Shown piece by piece: positions 17,931 to 25,041 of a DNA stretch of 59,928 bases. Positions within the stretch are counted from its first letter, which is position 1. The number at the start of each line of letters is the position of its first letter. The stretch comes from an uncultured Dorea sp. Lineage in GTDB: Bacteria > Bacillota > Clostridia > Lachnospirales > Lachnospiraceae. Position numbers and translations under genes: made by a program. The stretch spans positions 1 to 59,928 of the forward strand of contig NZ_CAKRAH010000015.1 of NCBI RefSeq assembly GCF_934294775.1, read 5' to 3'. Below the pieces are notes generated by a model. It ran no database searches, had not been told where the DNA came from, and saw nothing but the letters and a program-made list of their open reading frames with translations.

Positions 17931-18821
17931 TTATGCCGGATTCACATGGATCATGATGTGCTTTGTATTAGCAAATTCCTTTTCTACATTATCATGTACC
18001 GTCTCTGCGATTGCATGTGCATCTTTCAAAGAAAGCGTACCATCTACCGCAATCTCCGCATCAATATATACTTTATTACCAAACATTCTTGTTCTTAAAA
18101 GATCCAGACGCACAACCCCTTTCGTCTTCCGGATGTAATCTGCAATCTTTTCTTCGTATTCTTCACTGCAGGATGTATCCAGCATCTTATCCAGCGCATC
18201 TTTGAAAATATCAAATGCAACTTTTAATATGAAGATACAGATGATCACACTTGCCAGTGGATCAAGTACCGGAAATCCCAGCATGGCTCCCCCGATACCG
18301 ATCAGAGAACCTACAGAAGAAAATGCATCCGATCTGTGATGCCATGCATCTGCCATAAATGCAGCGGAATCCAGAATCTTCGCATAATGTCTGGTATACC
18401 AGAACATAGCTTCTTTTGTAAGGATTGACACGATAGCTGCCGCCAGTGCGATCACTCCCGGCGCTTTCAAGTGACTGTAATCACCGGCTATGATCGTCTT
18501 CACACCACTCATTCCAATACCAATACCCGTTGCAAGAAGAATGACTGCAAGCACCATCGATGCTACACATTCCAGTCTGTCGTGACCGTATGGATGTTCG
18601 TTATCCGCCGATTTCTTAGATAATTTTACCCCGAGAAATGCAATGAATGTGGCAACCACATCCGATAATGAATGAACCGCATCGGATATCATGGCTCCCG
18701 AATGCCCGATAATTCCTGCCAGTAGTTTGAACGCTGTCAGAATAACATTTCCAAGAATTCCCACGGTTGATAAATGATTAATCATTTTCTGTTCATTTAA
18801 TTGTTGTTTTTGACTTGTCAT
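17931..18821 (-). CDS. Cation diffusion facilitator (CDF) metal exporter
   Basis: 296 residues with six membrane helices and a cytoplasmic C-terminal domain (about 210-296). Metal-site residues are visible in helix 2 (ISDAVHSLSD; D47, H50, D54) and helix 5 (DAWHHRSDA). Members export Zn, Co, Ni, Fe or Mn in exchange for H+. The mRNA leader is a NiCo/czcD riboswitch with an overlapping terminator, so expression should rise when its ligand ion (Co2+, Ni2+, or Fe2+ as also proposed) accumulates. The ribosome site is GGAGG before the ATG. Confidence 0.93.
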   Translation of the reverse strand: MTSQKQQLNEQKMINHLSTVGILGNVILTAFKLLAGIIGHSGAMISDAVHSLSDVVATFIAFLGVKLSKKSADNEHPYGHDRLECVASMVLAVILLATGIGIGMSGVKTIIAGDYSHLKAPGVIALAAAIVSILTKEAMFWYTRHYAKILDSAAFMADAWHHRSDAFSSVGSLIGIGGAMLGFPVLDPLASVIICIFILKVAFDIFKDALDKMLDTSCSEEYEEKIADYIRKTKGVVRLDLLRTRMFGNKVYIDAEIAVDGTLSLKDAHAIAETVHDNVEKEFANTKHIMIHVNPA

Positions 18822-18917
18822 AAGATAACCTCCATTTTTAATAATGTCATGTCTCCTATGGCACCTGAGGTGAGACTACTGTTCCTCAGTATTCTATTTG
18901 CAAGACTGCTTTTATGC

Positions 18918-18965
18918 AAAAAAATACACCTGTGGAACTTTCTACTTACTGTCCCACAGATGTAT
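18918..18965 (-). terminator. Riboswitch terminator (expression platform)
   Basis: On the minus strand a 14-bp stem (18952-18965 with 18924-18937, two G-U pairs) is followed by a run of U to 18918. Its 5' arm uses the ATCTGTGGGA segment of the aptamer, so ligand-bound aptamer and terminator are mutually exclusive. This predicts an ON switch. Confidence 0.85.
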
Positions 18966-19063
18966 GATATATCGTCTCATCTGCTGCCGGTAATCGACCG
19001 GCCCGGCATGCACATCATTTTTCCAATATTATTCTTGTAAAAAATGAATGTAGCCTGATCAGT
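18948..19063 (-). promoter_or_regulatory. NiCo (czcD) riboswitch aptamer
   Basis: The minus-strand leader of the CDF gene matches, as I recall it, the crystallised NiCo aptamer: ACTGATCAGGC at the 5' end, then GCATGCCGGGC, then CAGCAGATG, then CATCTGTGGGACAGT at the 3' end. ACTG pairs with CAGT for the closing helix, and CAGATG pairs with CATCTG. The class sits before CDF exporters in Firmicutes and responds to Co2+/Ni2+; iron(II) has also been proposed as a ligand. Confidence 0.88.
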
Positions 19064-19119
19064 TTGTACTGTTATCCCTTATCCGTATTGGATATATTCA
19101 GTGCAAAGAGATTTTATAT

Positions 19120-19148
19120 ATAATATTCGATTTTAGTGAAAAAGTCAA
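19120..19148 (-). promoter_or_regulatory. Promoter of the riboswitch-CDF transcript
   Basis: Minus-strand TTGACT (19143-19148), a 17-bp spacer and TATTAT (19120-19125). Transcription would start about 50 bp before the aptamer. Confidence 0.75.
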
Positions 19149-19152
19149 CTGC

Positions 19153-19192
19153 TTTTTCAGGTTTATTTTTTTGAAAAAATAAATCTGAAAAA
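19153..19192. terminator. A/T-rich palindrome, possible terminator
   Basis: TTTTTCAGGTTTATTTTTTT (19153-19172) is followed after one base by its near-perfect complement to 19192. It lies between the CDF promoter and the antitoxin promoter and could end the toxin mRNA on minus. Function is unproven. Confidence 0.4.
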
Positions 19193-19218
19193 ATAAAAAT
19201 AATAATTTTCTGATCTGC

Positions 19219-19247
19219 TTGAATCTATTTATCAGATATGTTATATT
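19219..19247 (+). promoter_or_regulatory. Promoter of the antitoxin RNA
   Basis: TTGAAT (19219-19224), a 17-bp spacer and TATATT (19242-19247). It points into the 3' region of the toxin gene, giving an RNA starting near 19254. Confidence 0.75.
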
Positions 19248-19253
19248 GAAAAT

Positions 19254-19356
19254 ACAAAGAGGGAAACCACAAGCGGCTACCCTTAATTATTGAACTAACT
19301 AAACTATGTAGTCGTCAACTATTCGCAGTAGTTGGCGGCTATCTTCGTTTTCCCTT
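19254..19356 (+). ncRNA. Candidate type I antitoxin RNA
   Basis: Predicted from a good promoter to a hairpin with stem GTCGTCAACTA/TAGTTGGCGGC (about 19314-19344), followed by TCTTCGTTTTCCC. It is antisense to the last codons and 3' untranslated region of the 30-residue toxin gene, as in TxpA/RatA and BsrG/SR4 systems. Its 5' end (AGGGAAACC onward) copies the 5' end of the toxin mRNA. Exact ends are inferred. Confidence 0.65.
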
Positions 19357-19431
19357 GAAAATCTCATAACAAAGACTTACAAGGGCAACAATGAATATAC
19401 AAAACTGAATCATGTCAGAATATGTAACCAT
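19339..19431 (-). CDS. Small hydrophobic type I toxin (holin-like, TxpA/BsrG type)
   Basis: A 30-residue peptide beginning MVTYSDMIQFCIFIVALV and ending EIFKGKRR: one membrane helix (about residues 6-22), then a short positive tail. This is the architecture of the Hol_Tox/TxpA group. AAGGAGGG sits 7 bp before the ATG but is locked in a hairpin. It has its own promoter (19520-19548), a structured 5' leader pairing with the 3' end, and an opposing RNA promoter. When translated it would be expected to damage the membrane. It is too short for normal ORF calling. Confidence 0.85.
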   Translation of the reverse strand: MVTYSDMIQFCIFIVALVSLCYEIFKGKRR

Positions 19432-19438
19432 TGCATCG

Positions 19439-19489
19439 CCCTCCTTTCTTTCGTCTGGAGGGTGTTTTTATCCCTCCGAAGTTGGAGGG
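19439..19489 (-). promoter_or_regulatory. Ribosome-site-sequestering double hairpin
   Basis: In the toxin leader, CCCTCC (19484-19489) can pair with GGAGGG (19472-19477), and a second CCCTCC (19457-19462) with GGAGGG (19439-19444), which is the ribosome site. Because all four arms are interchangeable, pairing the middle two would free the ribosome site. Confidence 0.75.
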
Positions 19490-19519
19490 TAGCCGCCTGC
19501 TTTTGGTTTCCCTGTCCGT

Positions 19520-19548
19520 ATCATATCACAGCGTCATCGAATAATCAA
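19520..19548 (-). promoter_or_regulatory. Promoter of the toxin mRNA
   Basis: Minus-strand TTGATT (19543-19548), a 17-bp spacer and TATGAT (19520-19525). Predicted start near 19513, exactly where the inverted repeat begins. Confidence 0.8.
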
Positions 19549-19612
19549 CTATATTAATTCTATTAGTATAGTTCCATCTAGTCCTGTAGCGTTTTCAGAT
19601 TATTTATATCCT

Positions 19613-19687
19613 CTTAAGTTCTTCTTAAGATTTTTCCGATTTCTTTAAGGAATTTAACATACTTTAGACATATTTGTTTTTTATAAT
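19613..19687 (+). promoter_or_regulatory. Candidate regulated promoter of the small RNA
   Basis: TATAAT (19682-19687) has no consensus -35, but TTAACA (19654) and TAGACA (19665) are 11 bp apart just upstream, like PhoP half-sites. CTTAAG-n5-CTTAAG (19613-19629) is a second direct repeat further upstream. A promoter that needs an OmpR-family activator is suggested. Confidence 0.45.
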
Positions 19688-19693
19688 AAACTC

Positions 19694-19848
19694 AGATAGT
19701 TGAGAGAGACAAATTCAACTATCTCCCCCCTCATAAAGTAGCACACCGGGAATCCGGTGCAACACTTTACTCTCATTCCTTTAGATAACTATAACGACAA
19801 CGAACGCCACAGGCCGAAAGGTTTGTGGCGTTCGTCGTTTCTTTTTTC
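19694..19848 (+). ncRNA. Structured small RNA candidate, family not recognised
   Basis: About 155 nt with three hairpins: AGATAGTTGA/TCAACTATCT (19694-19703 with 19715-19724); AAAGT...ACTTT enclosing GCAC-CCGG/CCGGTGC (19735-19768); and a strong terminator, CGAACGCCACA (19801-19811) with TGTGGCGTTCG (19824-19834) plus a T-rich tail. The C-rich loop CTCCCCCCTC (19723-19732) is single-stranded and could pair with ribosome sites. It has no open frame of note. It is not the 6S RNA shape. Confidence 0.65.
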
Positions 19849-19974
19849 TTTCGCAAAATATGATGCTTGTTTAACGGTTATATGATATAATAAATTATCA
19901 ACAAACCCCTTATATAACTTATCATTTTCTCTCGTTCCACAAAAAGAATGTTTCAAAAGAAAGCGGTGGTTACT

Positions 19975-20646
19975 ATGAAAGGCAAATATCTTTTTACAAG
20001 TTTCATTATAATTTCACTTATCACGATAGTCTCAGCCTCTTGTAGCAGTTCCAAAACTGACAAAACCTCACAGGAAACGCCGGTAAATTACACCGGTGAA
20101 AATATCAATCAGCTTCTGACCTATACCGTTCCAGATGGATACCATATCGATACAGATAATTGTACAGATAAAAACGAAGCTTCATACACAATTATTTTAT
20201 CCTCTGATGACTTAGATGAAGAAGTATTTACTCTTGAGATTATCTCTTATAAAAAGCAAGGTGTAGCAATCACTGACGATTGCGACATTGATATGGACTA
20301 CCTGTTAAATGTTTCCACGGATTCTGTGATTAAAAAGATAACCTTAAACGACACATTTACAGTAGATGGGCATACCTGCAATGAAGTTACAGTGTACTGG
20401 CCATATGATCCGGTTGAAGAATTCATCTCTCCATCCCAGAATCCTGTATCATATCTTTTACATGCCCTCGGATTCAAAAAGGAACAAAAAACGATTGCTT
20501 TTGAACAGGCATATATTCAAAATGGTGATTATATTATCGGAGTAGGCGTCCGATGTTTCAATGCAGTGCAAGATATTGAAAATGATGTATTAAAAAAAGA
20601 TTTGTATAAAATACTGAATTCCATAAAATTTTCAGGCAACCTATAA
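19975..20646 (+). CDS. Predicted secreted lipoprotein of unknown function
   Basis: 223 residues from the ATG behind AAGCGGTGG; an in-frame ATG at 19948 has a poorer site. A signal peptide (MKGKYLF then hydrophobic to about residue 22) ends at SASC, an imperfect lipobox, followed by a Ser/Thr/Lys-rich linker. The mature part has alternating beta-strand character (YTVPDGYHID, FTLEIISYKKQG, FTVDGHTCNEVTVYWPYD) with no motif I recognise. It is convergent with the PII-like gene, their ends overlapping by 6 bp. Confidence 0.75.
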   Translation: MKGKYLFTSFIIISLITIVSASCSSSKTDKTSQETPVNYTGENINQLLTYTVPDGYHIDTDNCTDKNEASYTIILSSDDLDEEVFTLEIISYKKQGVAITDDCDIDMDYLLNVSTDSVIKKITLNDTFTVDGHTCNEVTVYWPYDPVEEFISPSQNPVSYLLHALGFKKEQKTIAFEQAYIQNGDYIIGVGVRCFNAVQDIENDVLKKDLYKILNSIKFSGNL

Positions 20647-21339
20647 CAAATCATCCTGAATATCTTCCTCCAGCATTCGTATCCCCGCAACACTGGTCAC
20701 CGGCAGCGAGAACACTATCGTACGTTCTTTGCTGTCGAGACCGGCCTGCTCCATGATTGCTTTCATGATCTGGTTCTTCTCTCTGCTCTTCGTTACGATC
20801 AGGATGACTTCTTTTTCTTCCACCAATGACACCCCTAGATATTTCTTTGCAAGCTCCATTCCGGTTCCTTTGGCGTGGATCACAGTCCCTCCGCCGGCTT
20901 TTGCTGCTCTTGCCGCATCCATGACTGTATCGATATATCCCTGATTCGCGATTGCTACCAGAAGTTCATAATCTGTATCTTTCATCGCTGTCTCCTCCTC
21001 TTTTTCAAATTCCTGTTCATTTACAAGAAACTGCAGTGGCTTTCTTCCGCCCACGCTGCTAAGCGGCACGATGAACGATACCCCCGTCCCCGGTACATCG
21101 ATCAGCATCTTCGTGATCAGTCCCCGGCGCAGCTTTTTCCACGTCTCTCCTGTAACGATTGCAAGAAATAATAACTTTTCTGATTCTTCCAGACCGAAAT
21201 AATCCAGTACTTCACTCTGTGCCGTCCCTCTTCCGGTCGTTTCCAGGAATACTGGAAGTCCGTACTCTTTAAAAAATGTCCGGAAGTCTTTTCGTTTATT
21301 TCTGTTTGTGATGGTCACCATCATATATACCTTGCTCAT
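20641..21339 (-). CDS. Tandem PII-like signalling protein
   Basis: 232 residues made of two PII-like ferredoxin folds. Domain 1 (about 1-105) has TTGRGTAQSEVLDYFGL, and domain 2 (about 115-225) has GGGTVIHAKGTG where PII proteins carry the base of the T-loop. A canonical uridylylated-tyrosine T-loop is not evident. It lies 10 bp after the DUF1538 membrane protein on the same strand, so it likely regulates that protein, as GlnK does AmtB. The ligand is unknown. Confidence 0.82.
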   Translation of the reverse strand: MSKVYMMVTITNRNKRKDFRTFFKEYGLPVFLETTGRGTAQSEVLDYFGLEESEKLLFLAIVTGETWKKLRRGLITKMLIDVPGTGVSFIVPLSSVGGRKPLQFLVNEQEFEKEEETAMKDTDYELLVAIANQGYIDTVMDAARAAKAGGGTVIHAKGTGMELAKKYLGVSLVEEKEVILIVTKSREKNQIMKAIMEQAGLDSKERTIVFSLPVTSVAGIRMLEEDIQDDLL

Positions 21340-21349
21340 GAATTCTCCC

Positions 21350-22894
21350 TTACAACTCTATGATATCCGCATCCCCATATGCCTCCAACGGCAGTACTTT
21401 GACCGGCTCTGCGAGCATCTCTTCTTTGTCTTTCTTATGCTCCTGATACTGATACACCACACCCAGGATCTGTATCGTGATAAGCGGTGTCATTGCTACC
21501 ATTGCCACGACTCCGAATGCATCGGTCACTACATTTCCGCCAACTGCTTCACAAGCTCCCTGTGCAAACGGAAGTAAGAAAGTTGCTGTCATCGGTCCGG
21601 ATGCAACACCACCTGAGTCAAATGCGATCGCCGTAAATATCTTCGGCACGAATAATGTCAGGATCAGTGCCAGTGCATATCCCGGCACCAGAAACCACAG
21701 GATTGAAATACCTGTCAGCACACGTATCATCGCAAGTCCAAGGGAAAATGCAACGCCAAGTGACAGACTGAGTCCCATAGCTTTTCCCGGTATCGCTCCG
21801 GATGTCAGTTCTTCCACCTGCTCCATCAGCACATATACCGCCGGCTCTGCCTTTACGATAAAGTAACCGATCAGCATACCGATTGGGATGATCACCCAGC
21901 GGTAAGGAAGCCCTGCGATCACCTGTCCCAGATAATTACCTACCGGCATAAATCCTACATTTACCCCTGTCAGGAATAATACCAGTCCAATGTATGTATA
22001 CAGGATACCGACTAAAATCTTAATCAGCGTCTTCTTTTTCAGTTTCAGGGACACTACCTGAAAGAATGCAAAGAACAGAATGATCGGAAGCAGTGAACCA
22101 CCGATTTCTTTCATATAATGTGGGATTCCGGACTCGAATAATTTCCATAATGCTACAGATGTCTCTGCATCCGGTATCACAGTCTCGGAATAACTGCCGC
22201 CCTGTGGATGATAGATAATACCAAGAAGCAGTACCGCCAGCACCGGACCGATCGAGCACAACGATACCAGACCAAAGCTGTCCGTCTCCGCATATTTATC
22301 ACTACGCACCGCAGAGAATCCGATTCCCAGTGCCATGATGAACGGCACCGTCATCGGTCCGGTTGTCACACCACCCGAATCAAATGCAATCGCCAGAAAA
22401 TCCTTCGATACAAAAAAAGTCAGGATGAACACCACCGGATAAAAGATCAGCAGCATATAGGACAGCGGTTTTGAAAATAACATACGCAATACAGCGGCCA
22501 CCAGAAAAATTCCGACTCCCACGGCAACCGCCAGGATCAGTGTCATATTTGATACCGAAGGTACCTGTCCGGCCAGCACCTGCAGATCCGGTTCCGATAT
22601 TGTGATGATAAATCCAAGTATAAAACACAACCCGATGATCACCGGCAGCCTTTTCGACTGTGCGATCCGGGTTCCGATCCGCTCTCCCATCGGCGTCATC
22701 GACATCTCTGCGCCCAGTGTAAAGAACATCATTCCTACTATCAGAAGAATTGCTCCAATAATAAAAGCCATCAGAATGCCCGGCGGCACCGGTGCGATCG
22801 TAAAGCTTAAAATCAATACGATCACAATGATCGGCACCACCGCTTCCAATGACTCTTTTAATTTCTCCATTAATTTTGTCCAATATAATTTCAA
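21350..22894 (-). CDS. DUF1538 integral membrane protein (two-repeat transporter-like)
   Basis: 514 residues, about 12-14 helices, with the motif AFDSGGVTTGPMTVPFI in the first half and AFDSGGVASGPMTATFL in the second. The protein is thus an internal duplication with paired re-entrant-like signatures, strongly suggesting a transporter or channel. The start is uncertain: TTG at 22894 follows a weak AAAGG, and ATG at 22870 is possible. It is operonic with the tandem PII-like protein. The substrate is unknown. Confidence 0.85.
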   Translation of the reverse strand: MKLYWTKLMEKLKESLEAVVPIIVIVLILSFTIAPVPPGILMAFIIGAILLIVGMMFFTLGAEMSMTPMGERIGTRIAQSKRLPVIIGLCFILGFIITISEPDLQVLAGQVPSVSNMTLILAVAVGVGIFLVAAVLRMLFSKPLSYMLLIFYPVVFILTFFVSKDFLAIAFDSGGVTTGPMTVPFIMALGIGFSAVRSDKYAETDSFGLVSLCSIGPVLAVLLLGIIYHPQGGSYSETVIPDAETSVALWKLFESGIPHYMKEIGGSLLPIILFFAFFQVVSLKLKKKTLIKILVGILYTYIGLVLFLTGVNVGFMPVGNYLGQVIAGLPYRWVIIPIGMLIGYFIVKAEPAVYVLMEQVEELTSGAIPGKAMGLSLSLGVAFSLGLAMIRVLTGISILWFLVPGYALALILTLFVPKIFTAIAFDSGGVASGPMTATFLLPFAQGACEAVGGNVVTDAFGVVAMVAMTPLITIQILGVVYQYQEHKKDKEEMLAEPVKVLPLEAYGDADIIEL

Positions 22895-23075
22895 TAACTA
22901 TCCATGCCTTTCTGCGTTAATTTTTCTACAGTTTTCTGACTATTCAATATATTCATTATATTATCACAAAATTCTGATCCTATCTATTTTTCTTTCGCTA
23001 AGATCTTGTTAAGATTCTTTATTTTATAACCATATCCTTTGCAAACAATGCAATATGTGCTTTACTTTCTTTTTC

Positions 23076-23894
23076 CTAGAATTTACTACTGCCGCCGCCA
23101 TGGGTTCTTCCTGAAGAAGAAGTATGTGTACTGCTGCCACCAGAAGAACTCTTCTTTTCTTTCGCCGTTTTTGAAATTGTTTCATACAGGAACATATCTC
23201 TGCTTTCTGTAATATCCAGACTACCATCTTTTACGTAACTGCCTGCCGTCGTCTGAAAACGCACCGTTTTCAGCTGCGCTTTCATCCTGCCTACGATAAT
23301 AAGCGACAGAATAACTCCGACTCCAAAGGAAATCAGGATCCAGATCGGCGATAATGGTTCTCTTGGAAGGCTTTTTCCTCCAAAAGGTTCCCCGCTTCTT
23401 GCCTGTGTAATGAATTTATCGCACAGATTGACAAATGTCTGAAATGCTGCGAAGTACTTTTCATCGTGTAAATCGCCCTTCATCTCTTTCAAAATATATT
23501 CGATGCCGTCATCGGTAAAAGCTGTAATCCCGTAACCACAGGTTGAAATACAGCAAATGTTCTCTTCTCCTACACTGACGAGAAGCAGGACTCCGTCCTT
23601 ATCTGCCCCATATCCAAAGTTTCCATAATCATATGTATCGTCTGCATATTCTTCTGCTGTTTTTCCATCCAGCGTATTCGTTGTCACCACAACAACTTCC
23701 ATTTTCTGACGAACACTTAGTTCATCAAGCATATCATTTAATTCCGCTTCCTCACTATACGTCATAAGTTCTGCCTGATCCTGCACACGGCAATATTCAT
23801 TTGCAAATCCGCCTGTATCATCGGCTGAAACTGAAATTGTCATACCCAGACACAGGGCCAGAATAAGCAAAAGTGATATCATTTTCTTTTTCAT
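23076..23894 (-). CDS. TPM-domain membrane protein (YdjH/YgcG-like)
   Basis: 272 residues from the ATG 7 bp after AGGGGGT; a GTG three codons upstream overlaps that site and is less likely. A signal peptide (about 1-25) is followed by a TPM domain (about 30-160; NEYCRVQDQAELMTYSEE) and a membrane helix (about 183-205). A Ser/Gly/His-rich tail ends the protein (SSSGGSSTHTSSSGR). In Bacillus ydjGHI a TPM protein works with a zinc-ribbon protein and an SPFH protein in membrane-stress protection (recalled knowledge). Here it follows the zinc-ribbon gene by 12 bp. Confidence 0.85.
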   Translation of the reverse strand: MKKKMISLLLILALCLGMTISVSADDTGGFANEYCRVQDQAELMTYSEEAELNDMLDELSVRQKMEVVVVTTNTLDGKTAEEYADDTYDYGNFGYGADKDGVLLLVSVGEENICCISTCGYGITAFTDDGIEYILKEMKGDLHDEKYFAAFQTFVNLCDKFITQARSGEPFGGKSLPREPLSPIWILISFGVGVILSLIIVGRMKAQLKTVRFQTTAGSYVKDGSLDITESRDMFLYETISKTAKEKKSSSGGSSTHTSSSGRTHGGGSSKF

Positions 23895-23906
23895 TTTCGT
23901 CACCCC

Positions 23907-25001
23907 CTAAAACAGTCCGAATAAATGAAGAAGTGTTGCAGCACCGTAAGTTACTGCAGTAAACACAGCCGCCAGTATAAGCGTCCAACGGGTTGCTGCT
24001 GATTTATCTACCGGCAGATCTCCGACAAATTTTCCGGTCTGTCCGTTCATTGCAAATGTATATCTGTTCCCATTCCATGTGGTATTCAGCAGCCATACCG
24101 GATATAGGGCATATCTAGCTTTTCCGCCGTGAAACTGTACGCTGGTATTTTCAGCCGTTACTGTTTCGTAACCAATGACTGTTTCAGCAAATGCCTGTTC
24201 CGTTGATTTCTTTACACGTTCATTCGCACGATCTATACTCTCTTCTGCTGTCACATCATATTTATCTGCAAGATAACCGGCAAGATAAGCAGTCTGAAAA
24301 TCCACTGCCTCCGCACAGTTGAATGGTTCGATTGATTCCATCAGATCATCTGCCATTTTAGTAGAACCGTCTACCGGAACATCTTCAAACCCAATGCTTC
24401 CACCTCTGTGTACCATAAAGTAACTGGTCTTGGTGTAATTATAATTACTGTCACTCCAGGTACGCACCTTGGTTGCCTTATAGCGAACCTTTGCGTCTAC
24501 ATCGGTATCAAAAAGCCAGAATGGTACATAGACCCCTTTGATCTCATCGATATGATTCTGATCCTTGAAAATCTTCGGCAGAAGACGTTTTCCTGTCAGA
24601 TGTTTTACCAGCCCTTCTTTCGCTGCTTTTTTATTCAACTTGAACGGAATGACCAGATCCGGTTTCAGGGTGCCGGAAAACTGTCCCATCATGACAATCG
24701 GATTATCGCAGAAAGGACAGGATGTTGCCGCCGTATTCGCATCGCCTACAATCTCCCCTCCGCAAGATTTACACACATATGTGCGCAAACCATCTGTTTC
24801 TCCTTCTTCCCATTCACCCCCTGCTGTGGTCTCCCAATCCATATTGTCTGCTTCTTCATCCTGCAGTTCGGCATCATATCCTTTCAGTACATCCATTTCG
24901 AACTCCGTGTCGCAGTATGGACACTTCATCTTTTGGATCGTACTGTCAAAGGCTATCGCACCTCCACAGCAAGGACATTTATATTCCTGTAATCCTGCCA
25001 T
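23907..25001 (-). CDS. Double zinc-ribbon membrane-anchored protein (YdjG-like)
   Basis: 364 residues. Two zinc ribbons lie at the N-terminus: CPCCGG...CPYC (about 9-31) and CKSCGG...CPFC (about 77-97). A long beta-rich domain follows (about 110-325; PFWLFDTDVDAKVRYKA, YPVWLLNTTWNGNRYTFAMN). A C-terminal helix (about 340-362) anchors it. The size and arrangement match proteins often named TFIIB-type zinc ribbon or YdjG. It is probably a scaffold for the neighbouring TPM and SPFH proteins rather than a transcription factor. Confidence 0.82.
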   Translation of the reverse strand: MAGLQEYKCPCCGGAIAFDSTIQKMKCPYCDTEFEMDVLKGYDAELQDEEADNMDWETTAGGEWEEGETDGLRTYVCKSCGGEIVGDANTAATSCPFCDNPIVMMGQFSGTLKPDLVIPFKLNKKAAKEGLVKHLTGKRLLPKIFKDQNHIDEIKGVYVPFWLFDTDVDAKVRYKATKVRTWSDSNYNYTKTSYFMVHRGGSIGFEDVPVDGSTKMADDLMESIEPFNCAEAVDFQTAYLAGYLADKYDVTAEESIDRANERVKKSTEQAFAETVIGYETVTAENTSVQFHGGKARYALYPVWLLNTTWNGNRYTFAMNGQTGKFVGDLPVDKSAATRWTLILAAVFTAVTYGAATLLHLFGLF

Positions 25002-25041
25002 AATTCATTCTCCTTTCATCGAATAACGGATTGCTGAGATT

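Larger units (their letters stand above)
19259..19513. repeat. Inverted repeat joining the 5' and 3' ends of the toxin mRNA
   Basis: The arm at 19259-19283 (AGGGAAACCACAAGCGGC then TACCCT) is inverted at 19486-19513 with a small insertion and few mismatches. In the minus-strand mRNA the two ends can pair, a long-distance interaction typical of type I toxin messages that keeps the full-length form untranslated. Confidence 0.8.

Noticed and set aside
19694..19848. 6S RNA
   Set aside because: 6S is one long rod with a large central bubble; this RNA has three separate hairpins and a terminator.
24408..25026. Plus-strand ORFs of 90-194 codons opposite the YdjG-like gene
   Set aside because: Mirror frames of the zinc-ribbon gene; no start signals or domain content.
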